This document shows positions 1 through 7,845 of a stretch of 7,898 nt of DNA, in pieces. The DNA comes from Nitrospinaceae bacterium. Its GTDB lineage: Bacteria > Nitrospinota > Nitrospinia > Nitrospinales > VA-1. Location of the stretch: the NCBI GenBank assembly GCA_012961055.1, contig DUAA01000033.1:1-7898 (forward strand), read 5' to 3'. The notes below the pieces were generated by a model. It worked only from the letters and a program-made list of their open reading frames with translations, had not been told where the DNA came from and did no database searches. Within the stretch, counting starts at the first letter, position 1, and every line of letters starts with the position of its first letter. The translations under genes were made by a program, and so were the position numbers.

Positions 1-483
1 AAAGTGGAGGTCATTGGGGATGAGAAAACCTTGTTTCCAGATAATGAAGCCACATTGGAAGCCTCTAAATTACTGGTCAAGGATGGCTTTCATGTACTGC
101 CCTATTGCACAGATGATGTTGTGCTCTGTAAAAAACTTGAAGACATCGGTTGTGCCGCTGTCATGCCGCTGGCCGCCCCCATAGGTTCTGGTCTTGGCAT
201 TCGCAATCCATACAACATCAAACTCATTTTGGAAGCAATTAAGGTGCCAGTCATTATTGATGCCGGAGTAGGCACCGCCTCCGATGCTAGCCGCGCCATG
301 GAGCTAGGCGTTGCAGGTATTTTAATGAATACCGCCATCGCCGGCGCCCAAGATCCTTTAAAAATGTCTCAGGCCATGAAAATGGCGGTAGAGTCTGGCC
401 GAATGGCTTACGAAGCAGGGCGCATCCCGAAAAAACTTTATGCATCTGCCAGCAGCCCACTTGACGGAATGATTGAACTATAA
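1..483 (+). CDS. thiG: Thiazole synthase ThiG, 5'-truncated by the window edge
   Basis: This is the C-terminal 160 residues of ThiG, the (beta/alpha)8-barrel enzyme that forms the thiazole phosphate of thiamine from 1-deoxyxylulose-5-phosphate, dehydroglycine and ThiS thiocarboxylate. The reading frame is open from base 1. The first visible codon is a lysine in the motif [15 protein letters not shown], which fits the Schiff-base lysine (K96 in B. subtilis numbering). The third residue is then E98, and the Asp in [13 protein letters not shown] at visible residue 87 falls at D182, so all three known active-site residues have the expected spacing. The phosphate-binding region GSGLGIRNP and the family C-terminal signature [16 protein letters not shown] are intact. 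About 95 N-terminal residues lie outside the window. Five bases separate its stop from the next thi gene, so the two are almost certainly in one operon. Confidence 0.97.
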   Translation, partial: KVEVIGDEKTLFPDNEATLEASKLLVKDGFHVLPYCTDDVVLCKKLEDIGCAAVMPLAAPIGSGLGIRNPYNIKLILEAIKVPVIIDAGVGTASDASRAMELGVAGILMNTAIAGAQDPLKMSQAMKMAVESGRMAYEAGRIPKKLYASASSPLDGMIEL

Positions 484-488
484 ACATC

Positions 489-3094
<2,606 letters not shown>

Positions 3095-3112
3095 CGCCGA
3101 TTTGGTGTGAGG

Positions 3113-3133
3113 CCGGTAGCCGGGATATTTTTT
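3113..3133 (+). terminator. Weak terminator candidate for the thi operon
   Basis: Nineteen bases after the thiC stop, CCGG (3113-3116) can pair with CCGG (3120-3123) around a TAG loop, followed four bases later by six T residues (3128-3133). The 4-bp stem is short for an intrinsic terminator, so the call rests mainly on position at the operon end and on the T-run. A second possible site is the CTCC/GGAG hairpin at 3147-3157, but its T-run begins eight bases later. Confidence 0.35.
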
Positions 3134-3164
3134 ATTAGACTTCGTGCTCCGAAGGAGTAAATAG

Positions 3165-3184
3165 CTTTTTTTGGCGAAAAAAAG
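3165..3184. repeat. T7/A7 inverted repeat in the thiC-tRNA spacer
   Basis: C plus seven T (3165-3172), GGCG (3173-3176), then seven A plus G (3177-3184) form a perfect 8-bp inverted repeat. As RNA the arms are A-U rich and weak. The T-run could serve as the tail of the CTCC-GAA-GGAG hairpin at 3147-3157. Nearby, GACTT at 3138-3142 is complementary to AAGTC at 3182-3186, so the whole 3138-3186 block could close into one branched structure. The function is unknown. Confidence 0.5.
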
Positions 3185-3220
3185 TCGTCTCGGCTTGATA
3201 AGTTCTTGCCCAATACCCAA

Positions 3221-3251
3221 CTTCATCCCTCCCTCATAGGGAGGGATGAAG
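3221..3251. repeat. Perfect 14-bp inverted repeat with a 3-nt loop
   Basis: CTTCATCCCTCCCT (3221-3234) is followed by CAT (3235-3237) and its exact reverse complement (3238-3251). It is the strongest hairpin in the window. No T-run follows on the + strand (the next bases are GGTTATCCG), and none follows on the - strand side, so it is not a canonical intrinsic terminator in either direction. It could be a Rho-associated or mRNA 3'-end stabilising hairpin for thiC, or one copy of a dispersed palindromic repeat. The stem is certain; the role is not. Confidence 0.85.
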
Positions 3252-3255
3252 GGTT

Positions 3256-3287
3256 ATCCGTGTCCATATATGTTCATCCGTGGTTCC
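3256..3287. repeat. Degenerate ATCCGTG direct repeat pair
   Basis: ATCCGTGTCC (3256-3265) and ATCCGTGGTTCC (3276-3287) repeat with a 20-base period, separated by ATATATGTTC. The pair starts four bases after the strong hairpin and ends 18 bases before the promoter -35 box. Similar CCGTG/TTCATCCGTGG strings occur as intergenic repeats in various environmental bacterial genomes, as far as I recall. Within this window there are only these two units, so the dispersed-repeat reading is inference. Confidence 0.45.
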
Positions 3288-3305
3288 TCATTTTATTCTC
3301 CGCAC

Positions 3306-3334
3306 TTGACCAAAGGGTTGATAACATTTAGAAT
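3306..3334 (+). promoter_or_regulatory. Sigma-70 promoter for tRNA-Val and the thrS operon
   Basis: TTGACC at 3306-3311 (5 of 6 to the -35 consensus), a 17-base spacer, and TAGAAT at 3329-3334 (5 of 6 to the -10 consensus) form a near-ideal housekeeping promoter. Transcription would begin near 3341-3342, leaving a leader of about 12 nt before the mature tRNA 5' end at 3354. No comparable promoter is visible between the tRNA and thrS, so it probably drives both. Confidence 0.82.
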
Positions 3335-3353
3335 GACCTCCATCTAATTTTAT

Positions 3354-3425
3354 AGGCGCGTAGCTCAGGGGTAGAGTATTTGCTTGACATGCAAGGGGTC
3401 GGCGGTTCGAAACCGCCCGTGCCTA
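3354..3425 (+). tRNA. tRNA-Val (anticodon GAC)
   Basis: A complete 72-nt cloverleaf. The acceptor stem AGGCGCG (3354-3360) pairs with CGTGCCT (3418-3424), including one G-U. The D arm is GCTC/GAGT (G-U at its base) with loop AGGGGTA. The anticodon stem TTTGC/GCAAG carries loop TTGACAT, giving anticodon GAC (reads GUC and GUU valine codons). The variable loop is GGGTC, and the T arm GGCGG/CCGCC has loop TTCGAAA. The discriminator is A at 3425, the valine identity base. CCA is not encoded (TTC follows), so the 3' end must be added after processing. The 1-72 pair is A-U rather than the usual G-C. It lies 61 nt upstream of thrS and probably shares its transcript. Confidence 0.96.
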
Positions 3426-3432
3426 TTCTTTT

Positions 3433-3462
3433 GGCATCATGCCGGTGCGTATGGTGCCTTTT
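3433..3462 (+). terminator. Hairpin plus short T-run between tRNA-Val and thrS
   Basis: GGCATCA (3433-3439) pairs with TGGTGCC (3452-3458) through seven base pairs including one G-U, around a 12-nt loop, and is followed directly by TTTT (3459-3462) and then CATTT. This resembles a modest intrinsic terminator after the tRNA. No promoter is visible between it and thrS, so complete termination would leave thrS unexpressed. It is more likely a partial terminator or attenuator, or a tRNA 3'-processing and mRNA 5'-end stabilising structure. A nested GGCA-TCA-TGCC hairpin (3433-3443) is a competing fold. Confidence 0.45.
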
Positions 3463-3486
3463 CATTTGTAAAAAGAGACACTTTTA

Positions 3487-5235
3487 ATGTCTGACAGCAA
3501 ACAACATGACGATCTAGAGACGATCCGCCACAGTTGTGCCCATTTGATGGCCCAGGCCGTTCAGGAGCTATTCCCCAGAACTCAGGTTACCATCGGCCCT
3601 GTGATCGAAGACGGATTCTATTACGACTTCTCACGCGACAAAGCTTTTGTTCCAGAAGATCTGGAAAAAATCGAAAAGCGCATGAAAGAAATCTCTGCCA
3701 AAGATTTAGAAATCGTGCGCACTGAAATTTCCCGCGAAGAAGCGATAAAAAAATTCACCGATATGGGTGAGAAGTTCAAAGTCGAGATCATCGATAGCGT
3801 TGAAGAACCTATTTCTGTTTACACGCAAGGAGACTGGTCGGACCTCTGCCGCGGTCCGCATGTTGCGTCGACCAAAAAGATTAAGGCATTCAAGCTTCTG
3901 CACACTTCATCGGCCTATTGGCGCGGTGATGAGCGCAACCCGGTTTTGCAGCGCATTTATGGCACCGCCTGGAACACAGAAAAGGAACTACGGGTCTACA
4001 TCAAAAGACTGGAAGAAGCCAAGAAACGCGACCATCGCAAACTCGGCAAGGAACTCGATTTATTTTCGGTTTCAGATGATATCGGACCCGGACTCATTCT
4101 CTGGCACCCGAAAGGTGCGCGCATTCGCCACCTGATGGAAGAGTTCTGGAAAAAAGAGCATTTCAAAAACGGCTATGAAATGGTCATCAGTCCACACGCA
4201 GCGAAAATTGATCTGTGGAAGACCAGCGGACATACGGAGTTCTATAAGGAAAATATGTTCTCCAATATGGATATTGAAGGCAAGGAATATGTAATGAAGC
4301 CGATGAACTGTCCTTTCCACATCCAAATTTTCAAAACCAAGTTGAAGAGCTATCGTGACCTACCAGTGCGCTATGCAGAGTTGGGGACGGTTTATCGTTA
4401 CGAACGCTCAGGAGTTCTGCACGGCCTGCTCCGCGTACGCGGCTTCACTCAAGATGACGCACACCTGTTCTGCCGACCTTCCCAGATTGAAGGAGAAATC
4501 ACCAAGGTACTCGAACTGATCGTTTATATTTTGCAATCATTCGGGTTCAGCGAATACAAAATCTTTCTGAGTACCAAGCCGGATAAATATGTCGGCTCAG
4601 ATGATGACTGGGAGACCGCCACATCAGCTTTAGAAAATGCCTTGAACAACAAAAAACTGGATTTCGAGGTCGACCCTGGCGAAGGAGTGTTCTATGGACC
4701 CAAAATTGATATCAAAATCAAGGACAGCATAGGCCGCTATTGGCAGGTTTCTACAGTTCAGGTGGATTTTAACCTTCCCGAACGCTTTGACATAAGTTAT
4801 ATTGAGGAAGACGGTCAACGTCATCAACCCATAATGCTTCACCGCGCCTTAATGGGCTCGCTGGAGCGTTTTTTTGGTTGTCTGGTTGAGCATTATGCCG
4901 GAGCCTTCCCATTATGGCTGGCGCCGGTACAGGTAATTCTGCTGACCATTACTGACAATCAAAAGAAATATGCTGAAGAATTGGCCCAAAGGTTTGAAGA
5001 ATCAGACATTCGGGTAGAAAAAGACTTGCGAAATGAGAAGATTGGGTTCAAAATACGCGAGGCCCAATTACAGAAAATCCCCTATATGATTGTTATAGGA
5101 GACAAAGAGGTGGAATCCCAAACTCTGGGTGTTCGCAAGCGGCGTTCCAAGGAAACTCGGACCCTTGATTTTGATACCTTTTTGCTAGAGTTAAAGTCCG
5201 GCATTGACTCTAAACTGATTGATACTGAAGATTAA
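3487..5235 (+). CDS. thrS: Threonyl-tRNA synthetase, TGS-less form
   Basis: A 582-residue class II synthetase that charges tRNA-Thr. The editing domain spans about residues 8-195: HSCAH gives His15 and His19, and DLCRGPH gives Cys121 and His125, so the serine-editing site is intact. The catalytic core has the zinc ligands Cys275 (KPMNCPFH), His326 (TQDDAHLF) and His452 (MLHRALMGSLERFFG, motif 3). Motif 2 runs through YRYERSG to the VRGFTQDDAH segment. The anticodon-binding domain starts near APVQVILLTITD (residue 479) and includes DLRNEKIGFKIREAQ. The first aligned residues (LETIRHSCAH) match E. coli ThrRS near residue 65, so the N-terminal TGS domain is missing. An in-frame TAA at 3469-3471 and the tRNA just upstream exclude a missed N-terminus. 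The ribosome binding site is weak (AGAG, 3474-3477). It heads the translation operon, 23 nt before the infC start. Confidence 0.98.
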   Translation: MSDSKQHDDLETIRHSCAHLMAQAVQELFPRTQVTIGPVIEDGFYYDFSRDKAFVPEDLEKIEKRMKEISAKDLEIVRTEISREEAIKKFTDMGEKFKVEIIDSVEEPISVYTQGDWSDLCRGPHVASTKKIKAFKLLHTSSAYWRGDERNPVLQRIYGTAWNTEKELRVYIKRLEEAKKRDHRKLGKELDLFSVSDDIGPGLILWHPKGARIRHLMEEFWKKEHFKNGYEMVISPHAAKIDLWKTSGHTEFYKENMFSNMDIEGKEYVMKPMNCPFHIQIFKTKLKSYRDLPVRYAELGTVYRYERSGVLHGLLRVRGFTQDDAHLFCRPSQIEGEITKVLELIVYILQSFGFSEYKIFLSTKPDKYVGSDDDWETATSALENALNNKKLDFEVDPGEGVFYGPKIDIKIKDSIGRYWQVSTVQVDFNLPERFDISYIEEDGQRHQPIMLHRALMGSLERFFGCLVEHYAGAFPLWLAPVQVILLTITDNQKKYAEELAQRFEESDIRVEKDLRNEKIGFKIREAQLQKIPYMIVIGDKEVESQTLGVRKRRSKETRTLDFDTFLLELKSGIDSKLIDTED

Positions 5236-5246
5236 CTTAATATAAA
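5219..5246 (+). promoter_or_regulatory. Possible internal promoter overlapping the thrS 3' end
   Basis: TTGATA (5219-5224, 5 of 6), a 16-base spacer and TATAAA (5241-5246, 5 of 6) resemble a sigma-70 promoter. Promoters inside or just after thrS that feed infC are known in E. coli. The predicted start near 5253 would remove the infC ribosome binding site at 5245-5248 from the transcript, which argues against simple use together with the ATT start. The region is A+T-rich, so chance matches are easy. Confidence 0.3.
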
Positions 5247-5261
5247 GGTAAAATTTAAATT
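5245..5261 (+). promoter_or_regulatory. Ribosome binding site and ATT initiation codon of infC
   Basis: AAGG (5245-5248) lies 10 nt before ATT (5259-5261), the first codon after an in-frame TAA at 5256-5258. The first ATG in frame (5286) has only A/T-rich sequence and CAGCGT before it, with no Shine-Dalgarno match. An AUU start is the known IF3 self-regulation signal: IF3 rejects non-canonical initiation codons and so represses its own translation when abundant. Confidence 0.7.
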
Positions 5262-5810
5262 AATAAAAAACAGCGTATTAATAAAATGATTCGGGTGCGT
5301 GAGGTAACCGTAATTACCGATGACGGGGAAACGATAGGTACGTTACCTACAGAGGAAGCCCTGAGTATAGCTCAGGATAGAAACTTAGATCTCGTTGAAG
5401 TGGCCCCGACTGCCAACCCGCCTGTTTGCCGGATCATGGATTACGGTAAACATAAATATAAGGCGAGTAAAAAGGCACATGAAGCCAAGAAGAAACAGAA
5501 GATTATCCACGTCAAGGAAGTCAAGTTTAGGCCCAATACCGACCAGCATGATTACGATTTTAAATTGAGGAACGTAGTACGATTCCTTGATAATGGCGAC
5601 AAGGCCAAGGTAGTGATTTTCTTTAAAGGACGTGAGATCGTGCATCGTGAATTTGGGCAAAAATTGCTGGAGCGTATTGCTGTAGCAACGGAAGAGGTAG
5701 CGATCATTGAGCAACAGGCTAAACAAGAAGGACGTACCTTAGTCATGATTCTGGCCCCTAAGAGCTCTAAGACAAAAAAAGGGGGACCGGTTAAAGCTCA
5801 AGTGATTTGA
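5259..5810 (+). CDS. infC: Translation initiation factor IF-3, probable ATT start
   Basis: IF-3 binds the 30S subunit, prevents premature subunit joining and checks start-codon/initiator-tRNA pairing. From ATT at 5259 the product is 183 residues, close to E. coli (180). The N domain contains VREVTVITDDGETIG, EALSIAQDRNLDLVEVAP and PPVCRIMDYGKHKY. A lysine-rich linker (KASKKAHEAKKKQK) leads to the C domain with VKEVKFRPNTDQHDYDFKLR, GDKAKVVIFFKGRE and HREFGQKLLERI. Starting at the first ATG (5286) would begin at MIRVREV and lose nine residues, including the conserved IN of the usual IN(E/K)xIRVREV opening; from ATT the protein begins (M)NKKQRINKMIRVREV. A ribosome binding site also favours ATT. 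After the TGA the frame stays open for 17 Pro/Thr/Glu/Gln-rich codons to TAG at 5862. It lies 23 nt after thrS and is followed by a long structured gap before rpmI. Confidence 0.96.
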   Translation: MNKKQRINKMIRVREVTVITDDGETIGTLPTEEALSIAQDRNLDLVEVAPTANPPVCRIMDYGKHKYKASKKAHEAKKKQKIIHVKEVKFRPNTDQHDYDFKLRNVVRFLDNGDKAKVVIFFKGREIVHREFGQKLLERIAVATEEVAIIEQQAKQEGRTLVMILAPKSSKTKKGGPVKAQVI

Positions 5811-5867
5811 GAACCCGTTACTGCACCAACCCAAGAACAAACACCCACCACTAAACCGGTGTAGAAA

Positions 5868-5989
5868 TAAGTAGAAGGGCTGCCCCCTAGATAACAGCAA
5901 ATAAGTGCTATAAGGGACGGCATAAGGAAGAGTAGATTAAGTAGAAGAATGGATTGAGGGAATATTGACTTAGTTATCTAGGACAATCC
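5868..5989 (+). promoter_or_regulatory. Predicted pseudoknot leader of rpmI-rplT (L20 operator candidate)
   Basis: The 202-nt gap between infC and rpmI contains two interleaved helices. CCTAGATAAC (5886-5895) is perfectly complementary to GTTATCTAGG (5973-5982), 10 bp. GGATTG (5951-5956), inside that loop, is perfectly complementary to CAATCC (5984-5989), just outside it, giving an H-type pseudoknot with the two 3' arms one base apart. A hairpin AGCA/TGCT (5896-5899 with 5906-5909) stacks directly on the long helix, and GGG/CCC (5877-5879 with 5883-5885) may abut its other side. The direct repeat TAAGTAGAAG occurs at 5868-5877 and 5938-5947. The fold ends 13 nt before the rpmI Shine-Dalgarno. 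In E. coli, L20 represses rpmI-rplT through a long-range pseudoknot near rpmI, so the position and topology suggest the same role here. L20 binding itself is inferred. Confidence 0.6.
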
Positions 5990-6012
5990 CAAAATAAAAT
6001 ACGGAGTAGGCA

Positions 6013-6204
6013 ATGCCAAAAATGAAAACCAACAAGGGTGCCGCTAAGAGGTTTCGCAGAACAGGCACCGGTAAAATTCGTCGGAATAGTGCTTTTACCA
6101 GCCATATCCTGACATCGAAAACAACTAAAAGAAAAAGAAATCTGCGGAAGGCCAGCATAATGGCTTCTGGAGATGCAAAACGGATTAGAGCTTTAATCCC
6201 TTAG
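6013..6204 (+). CDS. rpmI: 50S ribosomal protein L35
   Basis: A 63-residue, very basic protein of the large ribosomal subunit, near the usual 64-66 residues. The family opening [21 protein letters not shown] is followed by [17 protein letters not shown], then the short C-terminal helix ending RIRALIP. The ribosome binding site GGAG (6003-6006) lies six bases before the ATG. It sits between infC and rplT, as in most bacteria, and probably shares control with rplT through the pseudoknot leader just upstream. Confidence 0.98.
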   Translation: MPKMKTNKGAAKRFRRTGTGKIRRNSAFTSHILTSKTTKRKRNLRKASIMASGDAKRIRALIP

Positions 6205-6241
6205 GCATTAACTATTGAGTAGGTTGACAGATCACTAAAGT

Positions 6242-6281
6242 AACCGATGAAGGTTTAAAAATTACCTCCCACGTAAGTGGG
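6242..6281 (+). promoter_or_regulatory. Structured rpmI-rplT spacer with GTAA-loop hairpin
   Basis: Within the 100-nt gap, CCCAC (6268-6272) pairs with GTGGG (6277-6281) around GTAA, a GNRA-type tetraloop, ending 10 nt before the rplT ribosome binding site (GGAG, 6292-6295). Upstream, AACC (6242-6245) can pair with GGTT at 6252-6255 or with GGTT at 6222-6225, two exclusive choices. It could tune rplT translation or be a second L20 contact; nothing in the sequence proves either. Confidence 0.35.
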
Positions 6282-6304
6282 TGAGTTAGACGGAGAAATT
6301 TAAA

Positions 6305-6661
6305 ATGCCACGAGCAGTAAGCGGGACAGTATCCCGAAAACGACGAAAAAAAATCTTAAAATTAGCCAAAGGCTACCGCAGTGTACGGAGCACCTGTTTC
6401 CGTAAAGCCAGAGAAGCAGTTGAGCACGGCTTGTGCTATGCCTATCGTGATCGCAAAAATCGCAAGCGTGAGTTTCGTCGTCTTTGGATTTCTAGAATCA
6501 ATGCAGCAGTAAGAGCACAAGGTATGAACTACAGTCAGTTCATGTATGGACTGAAAAAAGCCGAAATCGAACTCGACCGAAAAGTCCTCTCTGATATGGC
6601 AATTTTTAATCAGGAATCCTTTAAATCCCTGACAGAAACCGCTCGTGCCCAATTAGGTTAA
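6305..6661 (+). CDS. rplT: 50S ribosomal protein L20
   Basis: An 118-residue protein that binds 23S rRNA early in large-subunit assembly and, in well-studied bacteria, represses its own operon. The long basic N-terminal tail ([20 protein letters not shown]) precedes [18 protein letters not shown], followed by the core [20 protein letters not shown] and the C-terminal domain [33 protein letters not shown]. Length and all conserved blocks match the family. The family's usual arginine-rich start (PRVKRGV) here reads PRAVSGT, a mild divergence. The GGAG ribosome binding site is nine bases from the ATG. The gene ends one base before a strongly structured spacer leading to pheS. Confidence 0.98.
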   Translation: MPRAVSGTVSRKRRKKILKLAKGYRSVRSTCFRKAREAVEHGLCYAYRDRKNRKREFRRLWISRINAAVRAQGMNYSQFMYGLKKAEIELDRKVLSDMAIFNQESFKSLTETARAQLG

Positions 6662-6767
6662 CCAGTGTCACGCTGGAGCCAGCGGGCAATAGCATGATCT
6701 GGGGAAACAACAGGTTAGTTTATATCGGCTTAAAAAGTTCTTACTGATTGCCCCTGCGGCGAGCAGG
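6662..6767 (+). promoter_or_regulatory. Structured rplT-pheS spacer
   Basis: Three complementary sets occur in this 141-nt gap. CGCTG (6671-6675) pairs with CAGCG (6680-6684), a hairpin 10 bases after the rplT stop. GGGCAAT (6684-6690) is perfectly complementary to ATTGCCC (6747-6753). CCTGC (6753-6757) pairs with GCAGG (6763-6767). CCAG at 6662-6665 can also compete for CTGG at 6673-6676. None has a downstream T-run, so I do not call a terminator. The fold might protect mRNA ends or control pheST, whose leaders are regulated in other bacteria. pheS itself has no clear Shine-Dalgarno. Confidence 0.4.
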
Positions 6768-6802
6768 CGATTAGGTGACCCGCCCCTTGATTCGACACGC
6801 CC

Positions 6803-7819
6803 ATGATTGAAACCATCCAAAAATACAGGCAAGACTTCAACTCCCGCGTTAGCTCAATTTCTGCGCCGGAACCGCTCAAACAACTGCGCATAGATTTCCT
6901 TGGTAAAAAGGGCTGTGTCCAGGCCCTCATGAAAAATCTTCGCCAGGCTACTTCAGAAGAAAAGCAGCAACAAGGTAAACTCATCAATAATTTCAAGCAG
7001 TATGTTGAGAACCAACTAAAAAGCAAAGAAGAAGAGTTGGGCAAATCTGCAAATCGTATTTCCCAAAAAACGGAAACATTTGACACCACTCTTCCAGGCA
7101 GAGGGAAAACCTCAGGAACCCTGCACCCTATTACTCAGGTAATGGAAGAAATCAAAGCCATTTTTCTGGGGTTGGGATTTCAGGTGGAAGAGGGACCCGA
7201 AATTGAAACGGACTATTACAATTTTGAAGCCTTGAACATCCCCAAAGATCACCCTGCACGGGATATGCAAGATACTTTTTATATAGAAGGTGGCGCGGTT
7301 TTACGAACCCATACTTCACCAGTGCAAATTCATGTGATGGAAAATAGCCAACCGCCATTACGGATCATCGCTCCCGGAAAAGTCTACCGTTGCGATTCCG
7401 ACGTCTCCCATACTCCCATGTTCCACCAAATTGAAGGGCTTATGGTCGAGAGAAATGTTTCATTCAGCCATCTCAAAGGCATAATGAATATTTTTCTACA
7501 GGAAGTGTTTGGCAAAGACACACAAGTTCGGTTTCGTCCCAGTTTCTTCCCTTTCACTTGTCCCAGCGCAGAGGTCGATATTCAATGCGTGATTTGCAGT
7601 GGCAAGGGGTGCCGAGTTTGCTCACAAACTGGTTGGGTAGAAATTCTTGGGGCAGGCATGGTTGACCCGGCAGTCTTCAAATCCGTCGGTTACGATCCAG
7701 AGAAGTGGGCCGGGTTCGCCTTTGGACTCGGCATCGAACGGATCTCAATGTTGAAATACGGCATCAACGACATCCGCTTGTTTTTTGAAAACGATCTGCG
7801 TTTCCTCAAACAATTCTAA
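6803..7819 (+). CDS. pheS: Phenylalanyl-tRNA synthetase alpha subunit
   Basis: A 338-residue alpha chain of the (alpha-beta)2 class II enzyme that charges tRNA-Phe. The N-terminal coiled coil (residues about 1-95, including LRIDFLGKKG) binds the tRNA. The catalytic domain shows LHPITQVMEEIKAIF, EEGPEIETDYYNFEALN, HPARDMQDTFY, RTHTSPVQ, PGKVYRCDSD, HQIEGLMVE, RFRPSFFPFT and motif 3 FAFGLGIERISMLKYGINDIR. Four cysteines, C262, C265, C270 and C273, form a CX2C-X4-CX2C pattern like that in B. subtilis PheS. An in-frame TGA at 6788-6790 leaves ATG at 6803 as the only standard start. No good ribosome binding site precedes it (AGGTGA at 6773-6778 is 24 nt away). It is followed after 26 nt by the probable pheT. 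Confidence 0.98.
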   Translation: MIETIQKYRQDFNSRVSSISAPEPLKQLRIDFLGKKGCVQALMKNLRQATSEEKQQQGKLINNFKQYVENQLKSKEEELGKSANRISQKTETFDTTLPGRGKTSGTLHPITQVMEEIKAIFLGLGFQVEEGPEIETDYYNFEALNIPKDHPARDMQDTFYIEGGAVLRTHTSPVQIHVMENSQPPLRIIAPGKVYRCDSDVSHTPMFHQIEGLMVERNVSFSHLKGIMNIFLQEVFGKDTQVRFRPSFFPFTCPSAEVDIQCVICSGKGCRVCSQTGWVEILGAGMVDPAVFKSVGYDPEKWAGFAFGLGIERISMLKYGINDIRLFFENDLRFLKQF

Positions 7820-7845
7820 CCCTCTAGGAAGGTAAGGAAGTGGTA

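Noticed and set aside
3426..3486. T-box leader or threonine operator before thrS
   Set aside because: Only 61 nt separate tRNA and thrS, too short for a T-box, and no T-box consensus is present.
5965..6000. TTGACT with TAAAAT as a possible rpmI promoter
   Set aside because: The 24-base spacer is too long, and the -35 overlaps the pseudoknot arm, which explains the sequence better.
6224..6229. Perfect TTGACA -35 box before rplT
   Set aside because: No acceptable -10 box at 15-19 bases downstream; the nearest A/T-rich hexamer is 24 bases away.
6694..6747. Possible leader peptide before pheS (ATG to TGA, 17 residues, MIWGNNRLVYIGLKSSY)
   Set aside because: It has no phenylalanine codon and no clear Shine-Dalgarno, so it does not fit a Phe attenuation peptide.
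6730..7089. 119-residue - strand open frame over the start of pheS
   Set aside because: Shadow of pheS with no family motif; the + strand gene is certain.
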